DNA of 64,000 nt from JAJXXT01 sp963764465 (lineage in GTDB: Bacteria > Pseudomonadota > Alphaproteobacteria > Acetobacterales > Acetobacteraceae). Under the pieces are notes generated by a model. The model ran no database searches and was not told where the DNA came from. It saw only the letters and a program-made list of their open reading frames with translations. The position numbers and the translations under genes were made by a program. The stretch covers positions 434,001 through 498,000 of the forward strand of contig CAVXSO010000007.1 of the NCBI GenBank assembly GCA_963764465.1, read 5' to 3'. Positions within the stretch are counted from its first letter, which is position 1. Each line of letters starts with the position of its first letter. Below are positions 8,902-16,228 of this stretch, one piece after another.

Positions 8902-10005
8902 TCATGTCCCGCCCGCCCGCTCCGGCGGGTCGAGATAAAGCGGGCTCGCCAGGTAGCGGCGCAGCCAGAACCGGCAGAGCACCCCGATCGTCGCGGAGAC
9001 CGGCACCGCCAGCAGCACGCCGAGAAAACCGAACGCCGCCCCGCCTGCGAACAGCGCGAAGATCACCCATACCGCGTGCAGCTCCACGCGGTCGCCGAGG
9101 AAGCGCGGGTAGATGAGGTAGTTCTCGAACACCTGGCCGAGCCCGAACACCACCAGGATGGACACGACGCCACCCCATGTCCCCCATTGCCCCAGCGCCA
9201 GCGCTACCGACGTCACGAAGCCGGTGATGGTGCCGACATAGGGCATGAAGGACAGCACCCCTGTCGCCAGCCCGACGATCAGCCCGAGGTCGAGCCCCGC
9301 CACCGTCAGCCCGGTGGCATAGAATGCCGCCAGCGCCAGGCAGCTCAGCGCCTGCCCGCGCAGCCAGGCCGAAAGGATGCGATCCACCTCCAGCGCCTGC
9401 TCGCGGATGATGCCGGTGTAGCGGCGCGGCAGCCAGGAATCGATGCTGCTCACCACGCCCGGCCAGTCCCGCAGCAGATAGAACGCCACCAGCGGTGTCA
9501 CCACCAGCAACGCCAGCACGTTGAACAGCGCGAAGCTGCCGCCGATCAGCCGCGACGCCGCCGAGCCGACGAACGAGAGCAGGGTCCCCGCCTCGCTGCT
9601 CACGAGGTCGTGCAGCCGCGCGTTCACCACGCCGGGGCCCAGCTGCGCCTGCAGCCGGTTGATCGCGTCGTTCGCGACTTTCTGCAGCGACAAGACATAG
9701 TCCGGCAGGCGGCCGATCAGCAGCCCCAGCTGCGCCATCACCAGCGGGTAAAGCAGCAGCAGCGCCAGCGTGCCGAGCAGGATCAGGCCCACCACCAGCA
9801 GCCCCGCCGCGTAGGGACGCCCGATCCCGGCATGCGTCATCCGGCGAGCCAGGGGGTCCAGGAAGTAGGCGATCACCGCGGCCGCGACGAAGGGCAGCAG
9901 CACCGCGGCGAAAAGCTGCAGCGCCAGCCAGAAGACCGCCAGCAGCGCCGCGAGGAAGGCAAGCCGCTGTGCGCGCGACGCGCCGGCCGGACCGCTTGCG
10001 CTCAT
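8902..10005 (-). CDS. AI-2E family transporter (PerM-like permease)
   Basis: Integral membrane protein of 367 residues with about eight hydrophobic segments: two near the N-terminus (LAFLAALLAVFWLALQLF and the following AAVLLPFVAAAVIAYFL), one near 60-90, and a cluster in the C-terminal half. The family signature region LDPLARRMTHAGIGR follows the N-terminal pair, and the conserved YLIYPRFLGDRVELH loop lies near residue 305. Members are called AI-2 exporters or perform Na+/H+ exchange; the actual substrate here is unknown. Its start overlaps the stop of the upstream phosphatidyltransferase by 4 bp (ATGA), indicating translational coupling, and hda follows after 28 bp. Confidence 0.88.
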   Translation of the reverse strand: MSASGPAGASRAQRLAFLAALLAVFWLALQLFAAVLLPFVAAAVIAYFLDPLARRMTHAGIGRPYAAGLLVVGLILLGTLALLLLYPLVMAQLGLLIGRLPDYVLSLQKVANDAINRLQAQLGPGVVNARLHDLVSSEAGTLLSFVGSAASRLIGGSFALFNVLALLVVTPLVAFYLLRDWPGVVSSIDSWLPRRYTGIIREQALEVDRILSAWLRGQALSCLALAAFYATGLTVAGLDLGLIVGLATGVLSFMPYVGTITGFVTSVALALGQWGTWGGVVSILVVFGLGQVFENYLIYPRFLGDRVELHAVWVIFALFAGGAAFGFLGVLLAVPVSATIGVLCRFWLRRYLASPLYLDPPERAGGT

Positions 10006-10574
10006 GCCGACCCTTTCGCCGCCAGCAGCACGTAGGCGCCGCCGGAGGCGAGGGTGCTCACCGCCACCAGCCCCGTCAGCACGTCCATCACCAGGGCGGG
10101 TACCGGCACGCCCCCGGCGCGCAGCAGCGCCAGCCCGATCAGCAGGATCTGCAGCACCGTGTTGAGCTTGGAGAGCAGCAGCGGCCGGATCTCCACCCGC
10201 TGGCCCAGCAGCGCCAGCACCAGCACGCCGCCCACGATCACCACGTCGCGGAACACGACCAGGATCGCGAGCCAGTCCCGCACCTCGTCCACCGCGGCGA
10301 GCGTGACATACGCGGAGACCAGCAGCGCCTTGTCCGCCAGCGGATCCAGCACCGTGCCGATCCGTGTGGGCCCCTGCCGGCGCGCCAGCCAGCCGTCGAT
10401 CCCGTCGGAAAGGCCAGCGGCGGCGAACAGGAAGAACGCCGCCAGCGAGCTGCCATGCACCACCAGCCAGACCGTCGCCGGCACCGCGCAGATGCGCGCC
10501 AGCGTGATCGCGTTCGGCAAGGTCAGCAGATCGCCGCGCAGTGGCGCCGCGCCAAGGCGGCTACCGTCCGGCAT
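10002..10574 (-). CDS. CDP-alcohol phosphatidyltransferase family protein
   Basis: Membrane enzyme that condenses a CDP-alcohol (usually CDP-diacylglycerol) with a second alcohol, as in phosphatidylglycerophosphate synthesis. The signature D-G-x2-A-R-x8-G-x3-D-x3-D is seen in LSDGIDGWLARRQGPTR followed by IGTVLDPLADK. Hydrophobic segments flank it, and the N-terminus LTLPNAITLARICAVPATVW is typical. I chose the ATG at 10574 because GGGGAG precedes it closely. An ATG at 10604 gives ten more residues, and the frame stays open to 10697, which would run into purM. PgsA-like activity is likely but not proven. It is the first gene of the run to hda-ppk1-ppx, divergent from purM. Confidence 0.88.
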   Translation of the reverse strand: MPDGSRLGAAPLRGDLLTLPNAITLARICAVPATVWLVVHGSSLAAFFLFAAAGLSDGIDGWLARRQGPTRIGTVLDPLADKALLVSAYVTLAAVDEVRDWLAILVVFRDVVIVGGVLVLALLGQRVEIRPLLLSKLNTVLQILLIGLALLRAGGVPVPALVMDVLTGLVAVSTLASGGAYVLLAAKGSA

Positions 10575-10686
10575 CGTCTCCCCGGCCTTCGACTCCGGGT
10601 TCATCGGCACCCAATTCGCGGGCCAACTCGCGCAACGTCTTCTCCTCGGTGGCGCTTTTGCTCGCGACCTTATACACGGCCGGGCC

Positions 10687-11757
10687 ATGACGGGCATGAC
10701 CTATCGCGACGCGGGCGTGGACATCGAAGCGGGGGACGCGCTGGTCGAGCGCATCAAACCCGCGGCCAAGGCAACCTTGCGACCCGGCGTGCTGGGCGGG
10801 CTGGGCGGCTTCGGCGCCCTGTTCGACCCGCGCGCGGCCGGCTTCACGGACCCGATCCTGGTCGCCACCACGGATGGCGTCGGCACCAAGCTGCGCGTCG
10901 CCATCGAGGCCGGGCGGCATGGCGGAGTGGGGCAGGACCTGGTGGCGATGTGCGTCAACGACCTCGTCGTGCAGGGCGCGGCCCCGCTCTTCTTCCTCGA
11001 CTACTACGCGACCGGGGCGCTCGACGTCGCCGCCGCCGCCGCCGTCGTCGAGGGCATCGCCGCCGGCTGCAAGCTCGCGGATTGCGCGCTGGTGGGCGGC
11101 GAGACAGCCGAGATGCCGGGCATGTATGGCAGGGGCGACTACGACCTGGCGGGCTTCGCCGTGGGGGCGGCGGAGCGCGGCACATTGCTGCCCCAGGGCG
11201 TGGCGCCGGGCCAGGCGGTGCTCGGCCTCGCCTCCTCCGGCGTGCATTCCAACGGGTTTTCGCTCGTCCGCCGCGTCGTCGCCGCCAGCAACCAGGGCTG
11301 GGGCTCGCCCGCGCCCTTCACCACCGGCCAGACCGCCGGCCAAACCTTGGCCGAGGCACTGCTGGAACCGACCAGGATCTATGTCCGCCCGCTACTCGCC
11401 CTGCACCGCGCCGGGCTGATGCGCGCGGCAGCCCACATCACCGGTGGTGGCCTGCCAGGCAACCTGCCGCGCGTGCTGCCGGAGGGCACGCGCGCCGTCC
11501 TCGCCACAAACTGGACGCTGCCGCCGGTCTTCCGCTGGCTCGCCCGCGCCGGCGGCGTCGCCGCCGGCGAGATGCTGCGGGTGTTCAACTGCGGCATCGG
11601 CATGGCCGTCGTCACCCAGGACGCCGCCGCCGCCCGCGCATTGCTGGAGGCGGCGGGCGAGACGGTATTCGATCTCGGCCGCATCGAAACGCGCGACGGC
11701 GCGCATGATGGCCCGCCCGAGGTCGCCATCGATATCCTGCCGGGCTGGCTCGGATGA
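10687..11757 (+). CDS. purM: Phosphoribosylformylglycinamidine cyclo-ligase (AIR synthetase)
   Basis: Fifth step of de novo purine synthesis: ATP-dependent ring closure of FGAM to AIR. The 356-residue protein starts MTGMTYRDAGVDIEAGDALV; a second ATG at 10696 is an equally good start. Visible motifs are LVATTDGVGTKLRVAIE, the ATP site region GQDLVAMCVNDLVVQGAAPL, GGETAEMPGMY and GLASSGVHSNGFSLVR. Length matches the family. Its stop overlaps the purN start by 4 bp (ATGA), so the two are translationally coupled. The 112 bp separating it from the divergent phosphatidyltransferase gene must hold both promoters. Confidence 0.97.
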   Translation: MTGMTYRDAGVDIEAGDALVERIKPAAKATLRPGVLGGLGGFGALFDPRAAGFTDPILVATTDGVGTKLRVAIEAGRHGGVGQDLVAMCVNDLVVQGAAPLFFLDYYATGALDVAAAAAVVEGIAAGCKLADCALVGGETAEMPGMYGRGDYDLAGFAVGAAERGTLLPQGVAPGQAVLGLASSGVHSNGFSLVRRVVAASNQGWGSPAPFTTGQTAGQTLAEALLEPTRIYVRPLLALHRAGLMRAAAHITGGGLPGNLPRVLPEGTRAVLATNWTLPPVFRWLARAGGVAAGEMLRVFNCGIGMAVVTQDAAAARALLEAAGETVFDLGRIETRDGAHDGPPEVAIDILPGWLG

Positions 11758-12389
11758 AGCACCGCGTCGGCGTCCTCATCTCCGGCCGCGGTTCCAACAT
11801 GGTCGCCCTCGCCGAGGCGGCACGCGATCCCGCATTCCCGGCCGAGATCGCGGTCGTGATCTCGAACGACCCCACCGCCGCCGGCCTGGCGCTGGCAGAC
11901 GCACGCGGCATCGCCACGCGCACCATCCCGCACCGCGGCTTCGGCCGCGACCGCGCGGCGCACGAGGCGGCGATCGCCGCGGCCCTGGCCGCCGAGCAGG
12001 TGGAGACGGTCTGCCTCGCCGGCTACATGCGCCTGCTCTCGCCGTTCCTGGTGAACCGGTTCGCCGGGCGGATGCTCAACATCCATCCGTCGCTGCTGCC
12101 CGCCTTCCCGGGGCTCGACACACACGCGCGGGCGCTTGCCGCCGGGGTGAAGTTCCATGGCTGCACCGTCCACCTGGTCACCGAGGCCATGGACGAGGGA
12201 CCGATCCTTGCGCAGGCCGCCGTCCCGGTGCGACCGGGCGAGGACGAGGCAACCCTCGCCGCCCGCGTGCTCGCGGAGGAGCACCGCCTCTACCCCGCGG
12301 CGCTGGCGCGCTTCCTGCGCGGCGATCCCGGCCACGCGCCGACGGAGGCGCTGCACAACCCCTTGCCCGACATGGCTCCCGCCCCCTAA
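11754..12389 (+). CDS. purN: Phosphoribosylglycinamide formyltransferase
   Basis: Third step of purine synthesis: 10-formyl-THF-dependent formylation of GAR. The 211-residue protein begins VGVLISGRGSNMVAL, the phosphate-binding loop. The catalytic trio is present: Asn and His in NIHPSLLPAFPGLDTH and Asp in VHLVTEAMDEGP. It overlaps purM by 4 bp. A 47-residue cytochrome oxidase subunit gene follows after 30 bp. The C-terminus carries a short Pro/Ala-rich tail (NPLPDMAPAP) beyond the fold. Confidence 0.97.
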   Translation: MKHRVGVLISGRGSNMVALAEAARDPAFPAEIAVVISNDPTAAGLALADARGIATRTIPHRGFGRDRAAHEAAIAAALAAEQVETVCLAGYMRLLSPFLVNRFAGRMLNIHPSLLPAFPGLDTHARALAAGVKFHGCTVHLVTEAMDEGPILAQAAVPVRPGEDEATLAARVLAEEHRLYPAALARFLRGDPGHAPTEALHNPLPDMAPAP

Positions 12390-12419
12390 AACCGCGCCCA
12401 ACGACAAGCGAGAGCGACC

Positions 12420-12563
12420 ATGGCCACCACGATGCAGCCCGTCACCGAGGAAGCCTTCACCGAGGACCGCCAGCATTTCCTGCATGGCTTCGCGACCTTC
12501 GTGACCATCGCCGCCAGCGCGATCGCGGTCCTGCTTATCCTGATGGCGATCTTCCTGGTCTGA
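12420..12563 (+). CDS. aa3-type cytochrome c oxidase small subunit IV
   Basis: A 47-residue protein, MATTMQPVTEEAFTEDR at the N-terminus and one C-terminal transmembrane helix (VTIAASAIAVLLILMAIFLV). This architecture, with QHFLHGFATF just ahead of the helix, matches the tiny subunit IV of alphaproteobacterial aa3 oxidases (COX4_pro_2 family). It sits in the plasma membrane with the oxidase. A purine-rich GCGAGAGC lies 5-12 nt ahead of the ATG. The main oxidase subunits are not in the window, so the gene is either cotranscribed with purMN or independently expressed. The small size makes the call slightly less certain. Confidence 0.78.
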   Translation: MATTMQPVTEEAFTEDRQHFLHGFATFVTIAASAIAVLLILMAIFLV

Positions 12564-12860
12564 CGCGCTGGGCCGCGGCCGCTTCCCGCGCCGGCGCGGC
12601 CCACCGGCGATTGTCGCGGCCGCCCCCGGAACACGCGCAGCGCTATACGCGGTGCCGCCCAGGGGACGACGGCGCTTCCCCTCCACCGGCGCCGCCGCGC
12701 TCGTCATTCGAGCGCCGGCCAGCATCCTCCTCCCCGGCCGGCGTGCTCTCGGCCTCGCCGCCATCGGCGTGCCGGCCCGCTTCCGGCATCGCGACAAAAC
12801 GACCTGGACCGAAACGAAAACGTGACGGCCGGCAGAACAGGCAGGTGCAGCGTGCGGGGA
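12564..12860. other. GC-rich intergenic region, no gene seen
   Basis: This is the space between two genes whose 3' ends face each other. No frame here looks like a protein, and there is no tRNA-like cloverleaf. It holds several strong dyads, the clearest being GCCGGCC (12714-12720) and GGCCGGC (12735-12741) separated by 14 nt. These could terminate transcripts from either side, but no T-run follows. The stretch at 12791-12822 (CGACAAAACGACC through ACGAAAACGTGACG) is relatively A-rich and unexplained. Confidence 0.4.
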
Positions 12861-13427
12861 TCAATGCGGCTTCGCACCCTGCATGCTGAGGCAGATCGCC
12901 TTCGCCGACAGTCCAAAGCTGCCGCCGCCCTGCATCAGTTCCGAGAGGCTGCGCACGCAGTCCGCGCGCATCTTGCCGGGCGGATGATCTCCCTGCCAGC
13001 CGGCATCGAAGATGCCGAGCGTCACGCCGCGATCCGCGACGTCCACGATCGCCGTCCACGTGTAGCCGGAGAGCGAGAGGAGATAGGCGGACCCGAGATC
13101 GGCGATCACCTCGGTGACGCAGCCGCCGGCGGCGCCGAGCCCGATCGTGGTCAGGGCCGCCTCGCTGAAGCCGTGCCCGAGTTCGTGGCCGAGCGCGAAC
13201 ATCACGCCGACATCAGGGAGGTTCATCAGCCCCCTGGTGACCTCGATCCCCATCCGGTTACCGGGAATGGGCGTCAGGTTGCCGTTGGGCGTGGCACCCG
13301 GCTGGATCGAAAGACGTGGCGCCACCACATACGTACCGAAGACCCTGAAGTCGTTGCCACCATAGAATGTGTCGCTGACGGTCTTGATCATCGGCCGCAG
13401 CTTGTTCTCGGCGTCCACCTGATTCAT
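12861..13427 (-). CDS. Small HExxH metallopeptidase-like protein, gluzincin type
   Basis: I do not recognise a named family. The 188-residue protein has a zinc-peptidase core: HELGH in VMFALGHELGHGFSEAAL, and 22 residues later EVIADLGSAYLL, which resembles the third-ligand helix E-x2-A-D-x-G of M48-type gluzincins. Downstream, QGDHPPGKMRAD resembles the HPP-x-R segment of M48 peptidases. No signal peptide or membrane segment is seen, so it should be cytoplasmic. The ATG at 13427 follows GGGGAG at 7 nt spacing; an ATG at 13460 is possible. It lies downstream of DUF3501, the Fe-S oxidoreductase and rubrerythrin on the same strand, 110 bp from DUF3501, so it may belong to that stress operon. Confidence 0.6.
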   Translation of the reverse strand: MNQVDAENKLRPMIKTVSDTFYGGNDFRVFGTYVVAPRLSIQPGATPNGNLTPIPGNRMGIEVTRGLMNLPDVGVMFALGHELGHGFSEAALTTIGLGAAGGCVTEVIADLGSAYLLSLSGYTWTAIVDVADRGVTLGIFDAGWQGDHPPGKMRADCVRSLSELMQGGGSFGLSAKAICLSMQGAKPH

Positions 13428-13537
13428 CGGCACGCTCCCCGCTCGGAAAGGCGGCAGCATGGACCGAACAGGACGGGCGCGGAAGCGAATTGTCGGCGTC
13501 CGTCCGCCGGCGCCGGCGAGGACCGGCGAGGATCCTT

Positions 13538-14125
13538 TCAGCCCAGGTCCTCGGCCAGCGCCGCCCGCGTCGCCTCCGGCAGCACTGTCATGTGCGCGTA
13601 GTGCGGATGATCGAGCCCGAGCACGATGCGCGCGCCCATCTCGCGCAGCGCCGCCACCGCCGCGTCGTCCAGCGGGAAGTGCACGAACTGCACGGAGGAC
13701 GCCTTGCCCTGCGCCGTCGTGCGGTCCTGGTCCGTCTCCGCCACCGCCTTGAACCGCTGGCCGCCGATCTCGAGGAACGCCGTCTCCTCGATGCCGCCCA
13801 GCGCGCCGAGCACGCGTTTGCGCCGGTCGGGATCGTCGATCTCGATCATGAAGGTGGCGGTCAGCTCCCGCCCGTTGGGGATCAGCGGGTTGTAGGCGGC
13901 GAGTTCGTCCGGCAGCTGTGCCTCGCCACCCTTCTCGATGTGCAACATCTCCTGCACCTGGTGCCACATCGTCCGCCAGCTCTCGAAGAAGAAGGTGACG
14001 TCCGGCCCCACCGCTATGCGGCGCGGGCGCTTTATCGCCGTCATCCTGGTCCGCCATTCGCGCCGCTGCGCCGCATAGGTCTCCCATGGCAGGATGTCCG
14101 CGGGCTCGATCACCGTCTTTGCCAT
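13538..14125 (-). CDS. DUF3501 family protein
   Basis: A 195-residue protein of unknown function. Recognisable family stretches are ADILPWETYAAQRREWR at the N-terminus, GPDVTFFFESWRTMWHQVQEM, NPLIPNGRELTATFMIEI and VQFVHFPLDD. No cofactor motif, signal or membrane helix is visible. I prefer the ATG at 14125, which has GGAGAG 9 nt upstream, over the ATG at 14134, which directly abuts it. DUF3501 genes recur beside rubrerythrin and heterodisulfide-reductase-like genes in proteobacteria, exactly the arrangement seen here, so a redox-stress role is inferred. Confidence 0.85.
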   Translation of the reverse strand: MAKTVIEPADILPWETYAAQRREWRTRMTAIKRPRRIAVGPDVTFFFESWRTMWHQVQEMLHIEKGGEAQLPDELAAYNPLIPNGRELTATFMIEIDDPDRRKRVLGALGGIEETAFLEIGGQRFKAVAETDQDRTTAQGKASSVQFVHFPLDDAAVAALREMGARIVLGLDHPHYAHMTVLPEATRAALAEDLG

Positions 14126-14141
14126 CACACCCATCTCTCCA

Positions 14142-14231
14142 GACCCCGATTTCTCTGGCGCCGACTACCTTGGCGCCGATTGCCTTGGCGTCGATTGCCT
14201 CGGCCTCGACTGCTCAGACCTCGATCCCATA
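14142..14231. repeat. Six tandem 15-bp degenerate repeat units
   Basis: Six consecutive 15-nt units start at 14142, 14157, 14172, 14187, 14202 and 14217. Units 2 and 3 read GGCGCCGACTACCTT and GGCGCCGATTGCCTT, and unit 4 GGCGTCGATTGCCTC; the outer units are more diverged. The consensus is roughly G-R-C-N-Y-C-G-A-Y-T-N-C-C-T-T. The array fills the spacer between the Fe-S oxidoreductase and DUF3501 genes and includes the stop codon of the former (14214-14216). Read on the plus strand it gives GADYLGADCLGVDCL, a pentapeptide-repeat-like pattern, but no credible plus-strand gene contains it. Confidence 0.85.
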
Positions 14232-15551
14232 GGCACGCGCGAGAAGAATAATCGGATGCGAAACGACATCCGGAACCTTCCCACCCCCCGCGCCTCGCGC
14301 CATCGCCTGCCCCAGATGCATCGCCGCCAGCGGACACTCGGAGGTCGTAACCGGCTTGCCCGCGTCACGCAGCGCGCGCGCGGCGGGCCGGCCCACCTTC
14401 ATCGCCACCGCGAAATTCTCGTGGCGGAATCCCCAGGAACCGCCATGGCCGGAGCAGCGCTCCACGACGCCGATATCCGCCCCGGGGATCAGCCGCAGCA
14501 TCTCGGCAGCCTTCTGCCCCATGTTCTGCGCCCGTGCGTGGCAGGCCATGTGCACCGAAACCCCACCCGGCAGTGCTGAGAGCCCCGGCGCCAGGCCCTC
14601 GTTCCTCGCGATATCGACGACGTATTCGCAGATGTCGAAGGTGGAGGCCGCGAGCCGCTTCACGCCCGCGTCCTCCGGCAGGATCAGGGGCCACTCGAAT
14701 TTCAGCATCAGCCCACAGGACGGGATGGGGGCGACGACGTCGTAGCCCTTCTCGATCCATGGCGCGAAAGCAGCGGCGACGCGCTTCGCGGCCTCCGCCA
14801 CATCGGCCAGCCGCCCCTGCTCCAGCAGCGGCATGCCGCAGCAGCCGGGATGCAGCACCTCGGCCTTGATGCCGTTGCGCGCCAGCACACCGAGCGCGGC
14901 ATGCCCGATCGCGGCATCGTTGTTGTTCACCCAGCAGGTCGCAAACAGCACCACCTTGCGCGCTACCGCCGGCGCGTCGTGGTTCACCGCCGGCGGATTG
15001 GTGCGCGCGGCGATGGTGAAGCGGTGATCCTCGTAGCGCGGCAGCTCTGCCTCGCGGTCGAAGCCCACCACCTTCTCGAGGATCGGGCGCGTCGCCGCAT
15101 TGCCACGCCTGAGCACCCAGTTCGCGAGCGGGGCGGCGAGCGTGCCGAGCGCGCCCAGAGAATCGGTCGCGGCCAGCGTGCGATCCAGCAGGCCGAGCCT
15201 GTGCGCCTCCGCCGCCCGTGCGCGCAGCATGAGGTGGGGAAAATCGAGATCGAAGGCGTGCGGCGGCACGTACGGGCACTTCGTCATGAAGCACATGTCG
15301 CAGAGCGTGCAGGCCTCGACGACGGGCTTGAAATCGGCGCTGTCCACCGCGTCCAGCTCACCTGTCTGCGATGCGTCGATCAGATCAAACAGGCGCGGAA
15401 ACGAATCGCAGAGGTTGAAGCAGCGGCGGCAGCCGTGACAGATGTCGAAGGTGCGCCTGAGTTCGGCATCGATCGCCTCGGGATCGAGCCATTTCTCGTC
15501 GCGCCAGGGAACCGGGTGGCGCGTCGGCGCCTCGATACTGCCTTCTCTCAT
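14214..15551 (-). CDS. Two-[4Fe-4S] oxidoreductase with CCG domains (GlpC/HdrD-like)
   Basis: A soluble electron-transfer protein of 445 residues. The first cluster motif is CHGCRRCFNLC (Cys38, 41, 44, 48) and the second CTLCDMCFMTKCP (Cys81, 84, 87, 92). Two cysteine-rich CCG-type domains follow, around HPGCCGMPLLEQG and MACHARAQNMGQKA to VERCSGHGGSWG. There is no FAD domain. It is the second gene after rubrerythrin (73 bp spacing) and precedes DUF3501 across a 15-bp tandem repeat. The rubrerythrin here lacks a rubredoxin domain, so this protein is a good candidate for its electron donor; that is inference. Confidence 0.88.
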   Translation of the reverse strand: MREGSIEAPTRHPVPWRDEKWLDPEAIDAELRRTFDICHGCRRCFNLCDSFPRLFDLIDASQTGELDAVDSADFKPVVEACTLCDMCFMTKCPYVPPHAFDLDFPHLMLRARAAEAHRLGLLDRTLAATDSLGALGTLAAPLANWVLRRGNAATRPILEKVVGFDREAELPRYEDHRFTIAARTNPPAVNHDAPAVARKVVLFATCWVNNNDAAIGHAALGVLARNGIKAEVLHPGCCGMPLLEQGRLADVAEAAKRVAAAFAPWIEKGYDVVAPIPSCGLMLKFEWPLILPEDAGVKRLAASTFDICEYVVDIARNEGLAPGLSALPGGVSVHMACHARAQNMGQKAAEMLRLIPGADIGVVERCSGHGGSWGFRHENFAVAMKVGRPAARALRDAGKPVTTSECPLAAMHLGQAMARGAGGGKVPDVVSHPIILLARAYGIEV

Positions 15552-15623
15552 GCTCTCGTGCCGCGCGAAAACGTTCCGATCCCGGCGCGTGACCGGGACC
15601 GGATGTCGTTACGCGATCGGCTC

Positions 15624-16046
15624 TTACTTCGCGAGGTCGCCGAGCGCGCGCTGGAAGCGCCCGGCATGCGAGCGCTCGGCCTTGGCCAGCGTCTCGAACC
15701 AGTCGGCGATTTCCTCGAACCCTTCCTCCCGCGCCGTACGAGCCATGCCCGGATACATGTCGGTGTATTCGTGCGTCTCGCCGGCGACCGCGGCCTTGAG
15801 GTTGGCGTCGGTCTTGCCGATCGGCAGGCCGGTCGCCGGATCGCCCACCGCCTCGAGGAATTCGAGATGCCCGTGCGCGTGCCCGGTCTCGCCCTCCGCG
15901 GTCGAGCGGAACACCGCGGCGACGTCGTTGAACCCTTCCACATCCGCCTTCTGGGCGAAGTAGAGGTAGCGGCGGTTGGCCTGGCTCTCGCCGGCGAATG
16001 CTTCCTTCAGGTTGTTCTCGGTCTTGCTGCCCTTGAGTGTCGTCAC
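15624..16046 (-). CDS. Rubrerythrin family diiron protein without rubredoxin domain
   Basis: Non-heme diiron ferritin-like peroxidase scavenging H2O2 in the cytoplasm. The 140-residue protein has the full ligand set in rubrerythrin spacing: Glu20, Glu53, His56, Glu90, Glu93, Glu124 and His127. The motifs are AFAGESQANRRYLYF, EGETGHAHGHLEFL and LAKAERSHAGRF. It contains no cysteine, so the C-terminal rubredoxin domain of classical rubrerythrin is absent and an external reductant is needed. It is the first gene of the run to the Fe-S oxidoreductase, DUF3501 and the peptidase. A perfect 8-bp dyad (16063-16085) sits just upstream. Confidence 0.92.
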   Translation of the reverse strand: MTTLKGSKTENNLKEAFAGESQANRRYLYFAQKADVEGFNDVAAVFRSTAEGETGHAHGHLEFLEAVGDPATGLPIGKTDANLKAAVAGETHEYTDMYPGMARTAREEGFEEIADWFETLAKAERSHAGRFQRALGDLAK

Positions 16047-16062
16047 GTTGCCCTCGTTGCGT

Positions 16063-16085
16063 CGATAACCCCACCCCGGTTATCG
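16063..16085. promoter_or_regulatory. Perfect dyad upstream of rubrerythrin, possible operator
   Basis: CGATAACC (16063-16070), seven nucleotides, then GGTTATCG (16078-16085): perfect 8-bp arms. It ends 17 nt before the rubrerythrin start codon. It could be an operator for a dimeric redox or iron regulator overlapping the promoter or leader, or a leader hairpin. No matching site is seen at the katG-oxyR promoter. Confidence 0.5.
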
Positions 16086-16175
16086 TGCGGCAAGGCCGAC
16101 CGCAAGACGCGCAGCCGCGTCGTACAGGCAATTCTCCACGGCACGAACGCGATGGCCCGCGAGCCGCCGAACGGG

Positions 16176-16204
16176 GCGGCGCCGGGGTTTCCCCGCGGCG
16201 CCGC
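16176..16204 (-). terminator. Strong GC hairpin downstream of katG
   Basis: GCGGCGCCGGGG (16176-16187), loop TTT, then CCCCGCGGCGCCGC (16191-16204), pairing almost completely with a two-base bulge. It begins 25 bp after the katG stop codon on the minus strand. There is no U-tract, so it may act with Rho or by pausing; in a GC-rich genome this is a plausible terminator separating katG from the rubrerythrin operon. Confidence 0.5.
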
Positions 16205-16228
16205 ACCGCCGTTCCAACCGGCCCGCAA

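Noticed and set aside
6754..10035. A 1093-residue open frame on the plus strand
   Set aside because: It lies opposite ppk1, hda and the AI-2E permease gene, all with clear motifs. Its translation is Arg/His/Gln-rich with no recognisable domain, as expected for antisense frames in GC-rich DNA.
10575..10697. Longer phosphatidyltransferase start at 10697
   Set aside because: It would overlap the purM start region and add an Arg-rich stretch with no resemblance to the family.
12564..12860. Possible small RNA or tRNA in the gap
   Set aside because: Dyads are present, but there is no cloverleaf, TPsiC-like motif, promoter or T-run to support an RNA gene.
14094..14579. Plus-strand frame with GADYL/GADCL pentapeptide-like repeats
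   Set aside because: The pattern comes from the 15-bp DNA repeat. The rest of the frame is antisense to a clear Fe-S oxidoreductase and has no pentapeptide-repeat continuation.
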